From: Ephydatia muelleri
Lineage: Eukaryota > Porifera > Demospongiae > Spongillida > Spongillidae
Assembly: GCA_013339895.1 (NCBI GenBank)
Contig: JABACO010000007.1
Span: 9,753,635 to 9,817,634 of the forward strand
DNA: 64,000 nucleotides
Direction: 5' to 3'
Position numbers and translations under genes: made by a program. Position 1 is the stretch's first letter. Each line of letters starts with the position of its first letter. A model generated the notes under the pieces. It was given only the letters and a program-made list of their open reading frames with translations. It made no database searches and was not told the origin of the DNA. This document shows, one piece after another, positions 21,500-32,499 of this stretch.

Positions 21500-23200
21500 T
21501 TTTCATAAATTTCACAAGGTGAGCTCTTTCCTTTCTTTGCTCTGATAACAGCCTGCATTTTCAATCTGTAATGTTACGATTTTAATGTGAGGAAGTTCTT
21601 CCTTTAGTTGTGTCAAGAATGCTTCAAGCATAGAAACAGGGTTCCCACACCAAACAAATGGGTCAAAATAAGACCTTTTCAAGACTTTTTCAATACCCTT
21701 CAGTTGTATATTTAATGCCACACACACACACATAAATTACAAATCACAGCTACAAAAGTTATACAAAACACTGAAAAACACATAAAAAGATGGACAATTC
21801 ATTTCAAATGAGCTATTTTTTCTTCAATTTCTTTCTCAATTAATGCAATTTCATTCAACTTGCTTGTAGCTTATTATTCAAGCTCTCATCAAACAACACA
21901 GTAAAGACCCCCTTGACATCGTAAAACAACGCCTTCTTAAAGAAGTCCGCTAGCCCAAAAATCGCCATGGAGTATGCAGTTTTAGTCGCTCCGCAAGTAA
22001 ACTTACTTGCTATCGTGCTGTCTGGGAACATACTCCGAAATATTGTACAAATGTTTTCATAAGAGCTATACGACGAGTGCCTGCTAATGGTGTGCATGAC
22101 CCAAAGTACATCTGCCTTCAGGATATCATTTGATACAAAATGATTTGAAATGCAAGAAGTTTCCGTGCGCTGACTAGGACCTGGTGATTGGTGAGTCGTA
22201 CTTGCCACTGTTACAGAGGGAGTATCTGGCAGCATTATGGCAGCAGGAGCGGGTGTGGAAAGATCGGACACAAATATCTTAGTATTTTATTTCACAATGC
22301 TTAAATTCTTTTCGTGCGCCTTTCCTGCTGCATGTGACTTCAGCGCATACTCTCCCATCGTGCCAAGAGAGAAGTCTTTTGTACACACTGCACAAAACGC
22401 TTTGTATCTGTCCTTTTTATATTCAGCCAGCCACTCACTGTACAAAGGGTTCGAGAGCCACTCGATACGAAAAGCACACTTTCCCATGTTTTGCACGTGA
22501 TGCGTTACTTAAATTAAAAACAAATAAAAATTAGGCGCTCGCGTGCACGTGTTACGATCGCACAACGCGCGATTAATAGATACAAAAGGGACTAGGAAAT
22601 TTAATGCCTTTTCAAGAGATTGCCAGCATTTCAATGCCTTTTCAATAAAATCATCGAAATTAATACCTTTCAATAAAATACACCAATTTAAGACCTTTTC
22701 AATATAGCGTGGGAACCCTGAGAAATCACTGCCAACCCGCCTTGTTTATTTGACCCTTCCAATATCTGGTCACAGTTTATTGTATATCGCACAGCTTTAC
22801 CTTCACAACACCGTTTTCATCCTCAATACGCTGCACTTCATACTTAAAAATACAAACACAAACATCCATGCCAATCTATTCCCCGCTTCGCATAATGTTG
22901 CTGTGATGTTTCTCATGATGACATGGGTTCAAACTTCATCTTCCAATATGTAACTACCATTGTATTCTTTTATCCAGGCATTCCATCTCCATGTCATTTA
23001 TGATTTTGTCCAAATGAACTTGCTGGTTAGCTACACGGACTTTGTGTCCACAATAGAGCTCCAATTAATGTGTGGCATCCATGATCACTTCCATGGCACC
23101 TTTCACAACATCCTCAGAAATCCTTGAGTTACAAAGTTGGGCAGATACAACAGCTTTATGAAGCTCTGAAATAAATATTGCATGCGTTACATCGTTCTTT
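21500..23200 (-). pseudogene. NAGCY-motif transposase-like family, split by a hAT
   Basis: On the minus strand, 23190-22860 reads KAVVSAQL(C/R)NSRISEDV, VKGAMEVIMDATH, then VRVANQQVHLDKIINDMEME and DWKMKFEP. After the hAT insertion it resumes at 21620 with LEAFLTQLKEELPHIKIVTL and QIENAGCYQSK. In animal genomes I have seen this arrangement (DWxMKFxP ... SDNAGCY) in uncharacterised transposase-like proteins with Asp-rich motifs; the family name is unknown to me. Here the Asp before NAGCY is Glu. Stops interrupt the frame (after DATH and elsewhere). A second, inverted copy of the first part lies at 23850-24178, and the upstream domain is at 23840-23546. Confidence 0.5.
21637..22720 (-). mobile_element. 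Internally deleted hAT element with perfect 12-bp terminal repeats
   Basis: Starts CAGGGTTCCCAC at 21637 and ends GTGGGAACCCTG at 22720, a perfect inverted repeat. Subterminal copies of GACCTTTTCAA-like strings occur at both ends (21672, 22600-22700). Length 1084 bp. Inside, on the minus strand, are a BED-type zinc finger (22496-22290: WLAEYKKDRYKAFCAVCTKD and SHAAGKAHEKN) and a short N-terminal transposase part (22140-21860: YENICTIFRSMFPDSTIASK, FTVLFDESLN). The latter ends soon after the first catalytic Asp, so the rest of the catalytic domain was lost. The flanks share only AGAAA, not a full 8-bp duplication. Confidence 0.75.
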
Positions 23201-24178
23201 GTGGACTGGCATGCTCAAGTCTAGTTTAGTAAGTCCATAGACAATTCCATGTGTACCAACCTCCTCTTCCTCTAATAATGCATAGGAATCATATTGCTAC
23301 TTCAAGAAAGTACGCATGATTGCTATGTAGTTTGACAAAACAGGCTTTGTATCTATACTGACAAGGTCATCCACGATACGTTGCACTTGGTCGTTCCCTG
23401 TCACATAGTCAACAGCAGTTAACATTTTTTCACCACCACTTGTTATTTTGATCAAAATCTCAAAAAACATGCCAAAATCTTGTCTTGCCCGGTCTGTGGA
23501 AGAGCCGCCTATATGATGATACCATCCATTTTCAACTTATATATTCGTGAAGCGGTAAGCCAATTTACTAGAATTGCTCGAGCAAAACGACCTTGGTTTA
23601 TCATGATAGTGTTCATTGATTACTTTCTCATGATCCTTGGCATCAAATGCAGTTGAACGTTGTGTGAGTCTACTTACAACTTCAAGGAGTGAGTGCAAGT
23701 TAGCAGGATACAATCAGCAGTTATATTTGCCGCTGCGAGAGCGCTTTGCACCATGGTGCTCCATCCTGATCCACCAGTCTTTAAGTGACTAGTCTGATAT
23801 CTTAGATTTCTAAGATTAGAAAATTAGATTAGGCTTCTTCTAGAACGATGTAATGCATGCAATATTTATTTCAGAGCTTCATAAAGCTGTTGTATCTGCC
23901 CAACTTCGTAACTCAAGGATTTCTGAGGATGTTGTGAAAGGTGCCATGGAAGTGATCATGGATGCCACACATTAATTGGAGCTGTATTGTGGACACAGAG
24001 TCCGTGTAGCTAACCAGCAAGTTCATTTGGACAAAATCATAAATGACATGGAGATGGAATGCCTGGATAAAAAGAATACATTGGTAGTTACAGATTGGAA
24101 GATGAAGTTTGAACCCAAGTCATCATGAGAAACATCACAGCAACATTTTGCGAAGCGGGGAATAGATTGGCATGGGGT
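22860..24178. repeat. Inverted repeat A, arms 22860-23190 and 23850-24178
   Basis: The two arms are reverse complements with a few differences over about 330 bp. For instance CCATGGAAGTGATCATGGAT near 23941 matches the complement near 23093, and the ATTTATTTCAGAGCTTCATA string near 23862 matches that near 23175. They carry the same transposase-like coding piece in opposite orientations and are separated by about 660 bp. Confidence 0.85.
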
Positions 24179-25560
24179 GTGCGTCGAAAATGCTGTGTGC
24201 GCAACTCGAGGGGAGAGGCATAATGCTCATTATTACTGCGTCTCATGTTCTGATGAGTCAAGCAATTCCATTGTTGTTGTGTGTGGGCATAGCACCCTCC
24301 GTGGGACTACCTGCCACACAATTCACTGTTTGAATGCCAAGTAGTTCATTTCAAGATCAAACTGGATACTGCTTGTATGACTTTATAAAATGTTTACTTT
24401 TGTCTCTAGGCCTGATCACACTTGATTTTCACAAACGTCTTAATTTACTACTGAAATTAATATGACGGAGAACATGTGTGCATCTGTACATAGTGAGACA
24501 ATATGTATCATCTTGTTCCATTCATATTCAGAAGCACATGCACCCTTCGATTCCTTAGAATATGTATGTATCTAGCTGCAACTAGTAAAGTATATGATAT
24601 ACGTAGCTAGTACTTAGGTATGGGGTGCAGGGATCGCGCGTTTCCATTCTCTTATTCCACCTGTCACGTCTCCACTGCTCCATCCGAGCTTTTTTTTTTT
24701 CCTTGGGTTTAGCGGGAACCAAATATATATTGTTCTTTCAGCTACATCTCCACATTTTGCAATCAAGCCACCTTGAAACCGATAGGCAGCATCAAGCAAC
24801 CTTTTCCCTGTGCAACTGAAAACGTGGAATGAAAGTGTTGTTCTTAAATTTTTATCTCCAATGATTTAAAGTGGGCCAGTTCCCGGGAACCGTACGTATA
24901 TTTGCATCGAAAAGTAGTCTTCGCATCGCATAGGCTCACCTTTAAGTGCTCACATATCTTACAACTTTCCTTATGAATGAGGCTGACATCCATGGGTAGT
25001 AAACAGAACTTCTTGTACTATTTATTTATACTATTGTAATGATCTTTTGTTTAGTAAATTTTTACAAGCATTGTATCAAATGTGGTTCCCGGGCGAGAAC
25101 CTAGGTTCCCGCCCCTTTCCTGCTGCTCGTTCGTACATTAACCAACACTTAGAAAGAGAAGCAGTGAAAATTGAAATAAGCAAATCAGTGGAGCTAGCTG
25201 GAGGACACTAACTCAGATCCAACCATGAAGCAGCAATTACAGAAAATGAATTATTTGTGGGAAGCATTTGATGGAGTGTGGCAAAGAAGCCTAATCTAAT
25301 TTTCTAATCTTAGAAATCTAAGATATCAGACTTAAAGACTGGTGGATCAGGATGGAGCACCATGGTACAAAGCGTTCTCACAGCGGCAAATATAACTGCT
25401 GATTGTATCCTGCTAACTTGCACTCACTCCTTGAAGTTGTAAGTAGACTCACACAACGTTCAACTGCATTTGATGCCAAGGATCATGAGAAAGTAATCAA
25501 TGAACACTATCATGATAAACCAAGGTCGTTTTGCTCGAGCAATTCTAGTAAATTGGCTTA
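23546..25560. repeat. Inverted repeat B, arms 23546-23840 and 25279-25560
   Basis: Reverse-complement arms of about 285 bp with few differences. Both encode GGSGWSTMVQS, a motif also present at 38258-38290, in the N-terminal part of the Cys-rich family at 37889-38720. The left arm ends at 23840, directly beside arm A' at 23850. The left copy is ordered B then A on the minus strand, whereas the right pieces read A' then B' on the plus strand. A simple single inversion therefore does not explain the layout. Confidence 0.85.
24180..25275. other. No gene seen; GGGAACC-rich tract
   Basis: Continuation of the family after A' is legible to about 24330 (RGIDWHGVC, VCGHSTLRGTTCH) and then fades. Between 24700 and 25125 the strings GCGGGAACC, TTCCCGGGAACC and GTTCCCGGGCGAGAACC recur, partly palindromic, possibly decayed element ends. 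The string GTTCGTACATTAA appears at 25129 and again near 26603, in the same orientation, flanking a stretch with piggyBac coding. TTAA is the piggyBac target. Confidence 0.35.
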
Positions 25561-26500
25561 CCCATGCTTTTAGCTGTGACAATCGCCTCAATGGGTGAGC
25601 ACTAAATTGCACAGGAACTAATGCAACAGGAGACTGCAAAAAATCAGATGATCGTCGCCTCCCTACTTCCACATCATGACCATCAAGCTGGTTAAAAATC
25701 AACAACATAGCATAATTGCTAGCAAATTCAGTAACAAACAATGGCTCATATAGTTATAAGATAACATTGCATCAACAACAGTCACTCCAAACATTGTTGC
25801 CACCAAGCGATGCCACCATGTTTGAGTACCCCATGCCTCTTCAACACCAAGCAATCCTTTTCGAAGGTGATTATGTGTGTCAATTTTGCCTGCTGCACTG
25901 AAATACTGAGAGGCAAGCTGTGGGCGTTGTACTTCAGTGGTGATTATGGCACCACTATGAATGTATCTGTGCTTTTGGTGTGGCTTTCCTGGAAGAGTTG
26001 TACCACATGTGGAAACAAATGTTTTCACCATCTTATCCTTCCATCCAAGTGCAATAAGTGAACAGCCATCAATTGTCGACGTCAGGCAAATGTGATCACC
26101 CCTGCTGGTGTATTTTGATGTATCATTTAGATAATCTCTTGGATACTCTTGTGACGCTGTTTTCAGGACTCGTGAACATTGGCATAATTCAGAAAGAATT
26201 GTCATTGGTGACTCTGCATTTTCATCTGTGACTACTGCAATGGAGTGCTATAAGTGTGGTCTATTGTATACTGAGCCTCAATGTCTGTGCAGTTCCAGAA
26301 GGCAAATGGGACCATTTTTTCCTTGATTCGGCTTCTTTTCCTTCACACACTTCAAGTTGAAGCATAATTCCAGTCACACCATCAGCAATGCACTTTACTT
26401 CTGTCCCAACTCCTTTCGGCTTTCGAATTATTTTAGTAAGATGAGGAATTCCATCAGTTGTACTGATCCAGGATGACATTAATTCGTCTTCAACAAGGAT
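25560..26500 (-). pseudogene. piggyBac-family transposase fragment, third subfamily
   Basis: Minus-strand blocks in piggyBac order: DGIPHLTKIIRKPKGVGTEV and GIMLQLEVCEGKE (26440-26310). Then ALGWKDKMVKTFVSTCGTTL (26060-26000). Then ASQYFSAAGKIDTHNHLRKG and TWWHRLVATMFGVTVVDAML (25905-25770), the D-x-x-N/H-R block and the following helix. It differs clearly from the copies at 3.6-11.4 kb. The N-terminal domain is missing, the middle is split by a frame break near 26230, and the 3' end meets inverted arm B' at 25560. Confidence 0.65.
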
Positions 26501-26509
26501 GTTAGATGG

Positions 26510-27160
26510 AATTACTTTTTCCTGTCGTCTCCTGTTACAAATTAGCTTAGGTGGAAATAAGGTTTGTTTGATGCTGGAACTTTGCGGGAACTAAGCCTGC
26601 GCGTTCGTACATTAATGATCAATTTGAATTGTGCTGCCAAAACGAAGATATAGTATCTTTACAATACAGATGTAGCGATTCCAGCAAGGACTACATCATG
26701 ATATGCCTTAAAAAGGCAATGTACTACAGAAAACCAAGTTCAAGAGCAATCTACTACATCTACTACTGACGCATACAAGCAGGCTAGTAGTCTGCTTGGT
26801 CAAAGTGTCAACATGTAGAGCATAGTCTTTTAATGGAATCACAAAAAGTAAAGTAGAAAGAAAAATCGCATGTGTCTATATATAGCACCAGAACTAAGAG
26901 AATGTTCTAGAAGGTTACATATTATTGAGTAACATGATGAGTGAATACAGGAAGTAGGAAATGTCTGACTAGAGTGCATGTTGATGTACAGTTGATGTAG
27001 CTGTACTATGACAAAGGAAGTTGAGTTAAGGAATTAGTATTCACCCTCCTGGAGACAAAGGGTTTTTAAGGGTCTATTGAGAACACTTGCTGTCTATCAT
27101 AGCTGCTCAAGTAAGATAGCTCGTACAGCTTTATGGCTAGTATTTACACCAGCCATTTCT
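26510..27160. other. No gene seen
   Basis: AT-rich; a TGCGGGAACT string near 26582 resembles the GGGAACC motifs at 24.7-25.1 kb. Only short frames. Confidence 0.4.
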
Positions 27161-27164
27161 TTTC

Positions 27165-28524
27165 CAGGTGTTGAGTTCATCTGTATCCAAAGCATTAAGC
27201 ATACTGTTTGGCAATGAAGCAGCTGGGACTGCTACATTTGTAGAAATGGCGGATAAGTTCTTCGATGCTTTGAATGTTCACAACTATTCTCATGGGGCAT
27301 CTAAATTGAAACCACTTCAAGTTCCCTATACATCCGAAGATGCGCGCCTAAAAGTATGTTTTTAGTACAGTGCCTGCATTTCATTAATGGTATTATCAAC
27401 AGTGATTGGATACAGAATTTCTGGGGTCTCATTTGGCCGTGGTCCTACTCGAGGAAACTGTCGAGGTGCAACGAAAGAGATTTCTTCAGCACTCTGTGCA
27501 CTGCCTAAATGACGCCATTGCAAGTCCACAAGTATCAGCAAAAATGCAGTGGAAGTCGTGGCTGTTTCAAGTGCCGGTAAAGTGGAATTGATTTGTCAAT
27601 ATTTATAATTAACAGCATTTTCCAGAGTGTGTACTGACTCATCAATATTAGTGCAAGCCTTGTATATAGTCTAAAAAGAGATATGGCATTCTCTTTGTCA
27701 ACCACAAGTGCACAATCTACTCTCCAGATTACTAACAAACTTATTGATTGGATACCTAACCATCCTTTAGATCTGCATAAATTTGAATCGGAATCAATAC
27801 AGTGTATAAGCACTTGTTTTCCAGCATGCTCTTATTCAAAGCAAAGCAAAACACGAACATTGCTGTGGTCTAAGTATCATTTGCTTCGTAATATGGAATT
27901 TGTTCCTTCTTAACAGCATTGAAATGATTCCTTCACCAGTATTTTACCAGTATGTAGGCCACTTCATACTCAAGAATCTGGTAAAAGAACATTTTGTACC
28001 ACGACAGAATCTGTTTGGACCAAGCGCACATGAGGGCATAACATCAGAAGAAATGAATGCAATACGATATGCAGCAGGTTATGTTCCTCAAGCGCTGAAA
28101 AAGAGACTTTCAAGATCTTCAAATCCTAACAAAAAGAGCCTTATAAGTTGTCTCAGCGATCTTGTATGTGAACCCAAACATATATTCCGATTGGCTAAAT
28201 GCAATTAACCGTGGTGGATTGTTATATGTCAACGACAAGACGTTCGAACTTTTCGTCACAATGGAACGTGAATTCCGTATTCAACTACACTATCAGCCAA
28301 CATGCCTCAATGATAAGGCAATCTTACAAACAAAGCAAAGTGGAGATATTTTATTTCTTTGGTCAATAATACTGGTTGACTGGAATGAAGGCATCTCCAA
28401 CACAGTGTTAGATATGGTTGTAGGTACGTGGATCACGATACGAGGCTTCGCCCAAGCAAATGCATGGTTGGAGCTGAACAAGAAGGCACAGAAGAAAAGC
28501 ATGCAGAAAACAAAAGGGTCTTAG
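27165..28524 (+). CDS. P-element/THAP9-like transposase gene, several exons, probably degraded
   Basis: Exon-like pieces on the plus strand. 27166-27355 (preceded by TTTTCCAG) reads VLSSSVSKALSILFGNEAAG, FFDALNV and PYTSEDARLK, resembling the insertion region of P-element/THAP9-type transposases. 27400-27590 continues WIQNFWG. 27670-27890 holds a spacer region. 27940-28200 reads YQYVGHFILKNLVKEHF and EEMNAIRYAAGYVPQALKKR, and 28190-28510 reads WLNAINRGGLLYVNDKTFEL. The last two blocks recur in the ORF at 31039. A stop in the second piece (after LCALPK) and shifts between pieces suggest decay. Assignment beyond P-like is uncertain, since AGYV-type motifs occur in several superfamilies. Confidence 0.45.
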
Positions 28525-28920
28525 AAAGCAACTAATTGCATAAAAAAAGAACAAATAAAGTTGCACAAAAAAAGAACAAATAAAGCTGTAATGTTCTATG
28601 TTATACGTGTATGGCTTCAACACCCTTGCTAGCCCTATCCGCGTTAATTGGTGTTGCGTGGGTGGGTTTCCAATCCCTCTATATTATCTGATGTATCCCC
28701 TCCGCGCGAATTAACACATGCGCAAAGCTGCTGGGTTATTTAATCACCACGAGCTGTAATTAGATTATTGAGTACTGTCATGAATATTAATTAGCTGGGG
28801 CTGGGGTACGCGGGGGGAGGGGAGAACAAATCCCCTCCCTTGCCCCATCGAGCAGACGCTAATGTTGGGTTGCGTTAATTAATTAATTAAATTTATCGCA
28901 ATTGAGGTGTTTGTTCGCGT
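28525..28920. other. No gene seen; short tandem duplication
   Basis: AAAAAAAGAACAAATAAAG occurs twice in a row (28541-28584). The rest, including a G-rich stretch at 28795-28830, is unassigned. Confidence 0.4.
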
Positions 28921-28923
28921 GCA

Positions 28924-29005
28924 TAACTTTGAATAGGAGATACTTATCAAAAAGAGTTCATTCATGAATGAACTCTTTTTGATAAGTATCTCCTATTCAA
29001 AGTTA
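28924..29005. repeat. Perfect 82-bp palindrome
   Basis: I checked all 41 base pairs: position 28924 pairs with 29005 and so on to 28964/28965, with no mismatch and no spacer. The centre is TTCATGAA. Outside the arms the match stops at once (28923 A against 29006 G). Confidence 0.98.
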
Positions 29006-29149
29006 GGTTACGACTATCAACAATGCAGATGCATGCCTATAAGTGTTTTCCGGCAGAACCCGTGTATGTTAAAATGTTGAGAAATTTAGGCTGGGTAGAC
29101 AAATGAATTATGGATAATCATTAATGGATATGGAAATCATGCCTAAAGG

Positions 29150-29960
29150 TTTTTGCTGCACTAATTAAATTAGGAAGTTCAAAGGAAATGACAACTGTTT
29201 TAGATTATCATGACTATGCTGATGAACCACCCAGTAGTGATGAAGGTAATACTGATCGATGATGTGGTATTGTATAATGTATCATATAGCAATGTTAGAA
29301 CTGCCAGGCACTAAAAATGTTTCTGGATCTGAATCCAGTCCAGCATCTGTGGTGAAGGTAATTTGTTATATTTATACTTTAATTTTAATTTTTACTTGTA
29401 TCTAATAGATAGGGAAAATGTAAAAACATTGAACAGAAGAAGCAACTGGAGAATGTTAGTTATTATTGGTAGAATAAAACTATATACATGCATGATTTAT
29501 ATGTTTCCATAGGAACCTGACACTGCAGATGATGTTCTTGATGACTACTGTGTTGTCAAGGTACTTCTACAACAGAACATGCAGTCTCTTGCATAATTAT
29601 TATTATTCCATCTGCATCAATATTTGCAAAGTGGGTGAATACACATTTGAAACAAAAGCAAGTGCATGATATCAGTTCAATGCTTCTGAAGCAGTTGGAT
29701 AAAGTAAGTACATCAATTACTGTGCATCATTCTATGGTATTTGATCTGAATAGGACACTAAATTTGATTCTTCAAGCAGCGAAGAAGTGCCATTTGAGAA
29801 GCGAAGGAAGACAAGTACTGGAAGTTTATTGAGTAATGTTTAAATTGTAATAAATAGGTTTTGGCTAGGAGACCCAAACGCTCATCTCAAGTTTGGAAAG
29901 AATTTATGGATCACAAGCGATCATGAGCAGAAAGAGAGATTTCATAATGCAAATTTTGTG
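29150..29960 (+). CDS. Possible small-exon gene, unrecognised
   Basis: Short open pieces look exon-like: 29152-29246 (ALIKLGSSKEMTTVLDYHDY, ending before GGTAATAC), 29514-29561 (EPDTADDVLDDYCVVK, bounded by CATAG and GGTACTTC), 29624-29703 and 29775-29818. A last piece at 29858-29930 reads RRPKRSSQVWKEFMDHK, faintly like the start of a BED-type finger. I do not recognise a family, and the splice model is a guess. Confidence 0.25.
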
Positions 29961-30359
29961 TCAGATAAATAGCACTGAATCAGTTAAATGTGCTCTTTAC
30001 AAATGAGAATTGCTAATGGCAACTGCACACCAACTGTCTCAAATCGACTGCTCTTAAACCAAGAATTTGTTAATGGAATTCGACGTAAGTTAATGTTTGG
30101 TTCGTGAACATGCAAAACATTTATATGCGTATACTTCTGCAGTACATTTGAATGACATGTTCCCAATTGAAAGTGGTGTAGAACCTGAGAGGTACACCTG
30201 GGAAGCTTCTTCAACAGATCTAAAAACTCATCAACTGACAAGATTCTGGCCTCAAGGGTAGCGTGATCGTAGAGGTCCACTGTCAAAACTCAACTGTATC
30301 TACCAGTTTGGCATCCATTATACCCTGCAACCTTTCTTTGAATGCATCTGCAGCAAGTA

Positions 30360-30930
30360 CATCAGGAGTCGTACGATGCTGACGTCAGAGGGGACCCATA
30401 CTGTATTAATGATCTTGTTTCTCTACACAATCCAGCAGTCCGCAGGGGTTATTCAAAGAAGCTGCACAGAACTTGGCAGAGGCCTTTCAAAGTGGTTAAG
30501 GTCCTCTGACCTTCCATCTACAGGATTGTGGACTGTGCTAATCCTGGAAGGCGTAAAGTGGTACACTTCAACCGGTTGAAGCCTGCACCTTCGCACAGCA
30601 CTGCAGAGAAAGAGGATGAGTACTATGATGTAATTGTTCACAGTGCGCCGCCTGTTGACACAGATCGTCAAGCCACCATATTGGAGGTACCGAGGCAGCA
30701 CCTATTGGAACATCCAACACCTGAGATTGAGCAACCAGCAGTTGTACCCGGAGTTTCTTCATCTGGCAAAAAAGGTATTACTAGAATACACCTATACAAA
30801 CCATTGCTCTGTGCGGGTTTTGGCTTTGCAGCTTCTACTCCGACCTCAACAACTGTGCAAACATGTCTTGCACAAAGCACAAGTATGTTATGTTCATATG
30901 AGTTTATGTCTGTATTTATGAATTGCTGAT
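30360..30930 (+). mobile_element. Gypsy-type LTR retrotransposon fossil, integrase C-terminal end
   Basis: Plus-strand reading contains YDADVRGDPYCINDLVSLHN, the block around KLHRTWQRPFKVVKV and KVVHFNRLKPAP, which is the chromodomain-side tail of Ty3/Gypsy pol. An acidic tail follows to about 30770. No LTR or other pol domain adjoins it. Broken remnant. Confidence 0.65.
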
Positions 30931-31038
30931 ATTCTCTTGCAGCCACCTGTGATCGGCTTGCCTATACAGAGCCATTAAGCCCTTGCGAATGATGAAACTG
31001 TGGCTTAGAATGCACCAAAATCAACCGCGATTCGTTCA

Positions 31039-31815
31039 ATGGCTCTTGGCTTGTGCTGCTGGATTCAGGAAAATATTACTGATGCAACATCACAGGATAA
31101 TAAGCTAACTTCTATGTTAGGTCAGTGCTTACCTAGAGTAATACCACAAACATTAAAAGGCTTCAAAGTTTCATGTCATAAGATTTGGTCACATTACCAC
31201 ACTCTTCATTCTTCGCAACACTATGTTAATGGATGGGAAACATTTATGCGTAGTACAAACATTACCAATGTTAACTCCGCAATGTGTCATCAATATGTAG
31301 GCCATCATATGTTCAAAGGCTTGATTGAGTCACATTTTAGCGTAGCATTATCAGCAGCTAGTGATGAGGATCTTCATTATCCACTCACCGATGAGGAGAT
31401 AAATGCCATAACATACTCAGCAGGCTATGTTCTTCATGCTATAAAAAAGAAATTGTTAAAAGTTAAGACACCTTGTCCCTTAACCAAGGATATGCTGCTC
31501 TGTCTGGATGACATGATTAGTTCTGACAATGAGATAAATGGTTCAAGGGATTGGATTGAACTGGTTAATCCTGGTGGGCTAACATGTGTCAACAGCATAA
31601 CATATGAGGTTTTTCTTGCAATGAAATTGCATGTTGTAAACACACTGGTTCATAACTACAAGCTCAGCTACACCTTGAACAAAGAAATCAGTGTAGATGA
31701 CAGTGTGATATCATACAAAGGCCGAACCCTTGCACTAAATACACTAAGGGCCAAAATTAATCCCATCACCGGGGTGGCCCACACTGTGAACAATGGAGTC
31801 CGAGAGAGAACATAA
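31039..31815 (+). CDS. Chimeric transposase-like ORF: AGYV-family part joined to piggyBac piece
   Basis: One open frame of 258 codons. Residues 1-195 match the family at 27940-28510 block by block: CHQYVGHHMFKGLIESHF, EEINAITYSAGYVLHAIKKK, a CLDD block, WIELVNPGGLTCVN and TYEVFLAM. From about residue 200 it changes to VNTLVHNYKLSYTLNKEISV, DDSVISYKGRTLALNTLRAK and NPITGVAHTV, a piggyBac catalytic piece (the usual sDE.M..FKGR.. block, here with DDS). The same piece starts, with the same first words, in the piggyBac remnant at 3975. The join lies near 31635. The first Met may not be the true start. Probably a pseudogene fusion, though the frame is open through the join. Confidence 0.55.
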   Translation: MALGLCCWIQENITDATSQDNKLTSMLGQCLPRVIPQTLKGFKVSCHKIWSHYHTLHSSQHYVNGWETFMRSTNITNVNSAMCHQYVGHHMFKGLIESHFSVALSAASDEDLHYPLTDEEINAITYSAGYVLHAIKKKLLKVKTPCPLTKDMLLCLDDMISSDNEINGSRDWIELVNPGGLTCVNSITYEVFLAMKLHVVNTLVHNYKLSYTLNKEISVDDSVISYKGRTLALNTLRAKINPITGVAHTVNNGVRERT

Positions 31816-31907
31816 AACCTCAGTACTTTCACTCAACCTTATTATTTGGATCTACACTAAAAGATGGCTTTTGTTCACACGTGTCCAGATTGATGTCTTC
31901 AGTACTT

Positions 31908-32231
31908 TCACTCAACCTTAGCTGAATTTGGTTCACTTTGTACAATTGGCTTCAGCTTCACATCAAATTTTGAAAAATCACAATTTTTTGGTCCTTCTGT
32001 AGGGCTTGATTGTATTGAGTTCTGATTTGTGCTTTGATGGTGTGAATCATCCCTTGGATCTACTACACTCAAAGATGGTTTTTGTTCACAAATGACTTCT
32101 ATGTCTTCATGTAAGCAATATATTTTGTCTCCTGGGAAGATGCCTGCTGGAGAATTCATTCCAAACACAACATGATAAGGAGAGTCTTTAATTGTTTCAT
32201 GGCTGTAATGTTTGTGTTGAGCCGCAACCAC
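31908..32231 (-). mobile_element. Integrase-tail fossil fragment of an LTR-type or related element
   Basis: Minus-strand reading QHKHYSHETIKDSPYHVVFG followed by MNSPAG matches the end of retroviral-type integrase cores (the N.t.H.tt..sPy.lvfGr.P block), followed by an acidic tail. Ginger-type DNA transposons carry similar integrases, so the source is not certain. Isolated and broken. Confidence 0.45.
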
Positions 32232-32499
32232 TATCGAGGCGCATCAGCGCTCACTATCGTGATAGGCCGGTTGAACCAGTTTTACTATTCATACCCAGAT
32301 GTACCGGTTTGTCCAGTTTGCCATATATATTCTATGTGTTTTCCATGTTTGTTATTCTTGTGTACGTGGGTTCCAATCGTCAGCCGTCATCCGCACGCAC
32401 GTGCCCGCACAACATGCGCTATACACAACATCGGCGACGAGGGAAAACATTATTATTTTATTTTATTTTATGTCGTACAGCGTTTGTTCTTCTCGTTGT

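Noticed and set aside
21629-22728. 8-bp target duplication for the small hAT
   Set aside because: Flanks share only AGAAA; the full duplication is not preserved, although the terminal repeats are perfect.
24614-24819. Short ORFs on both strands
   Set aside because: No homology, no conserved neighbours; likely chance frames.
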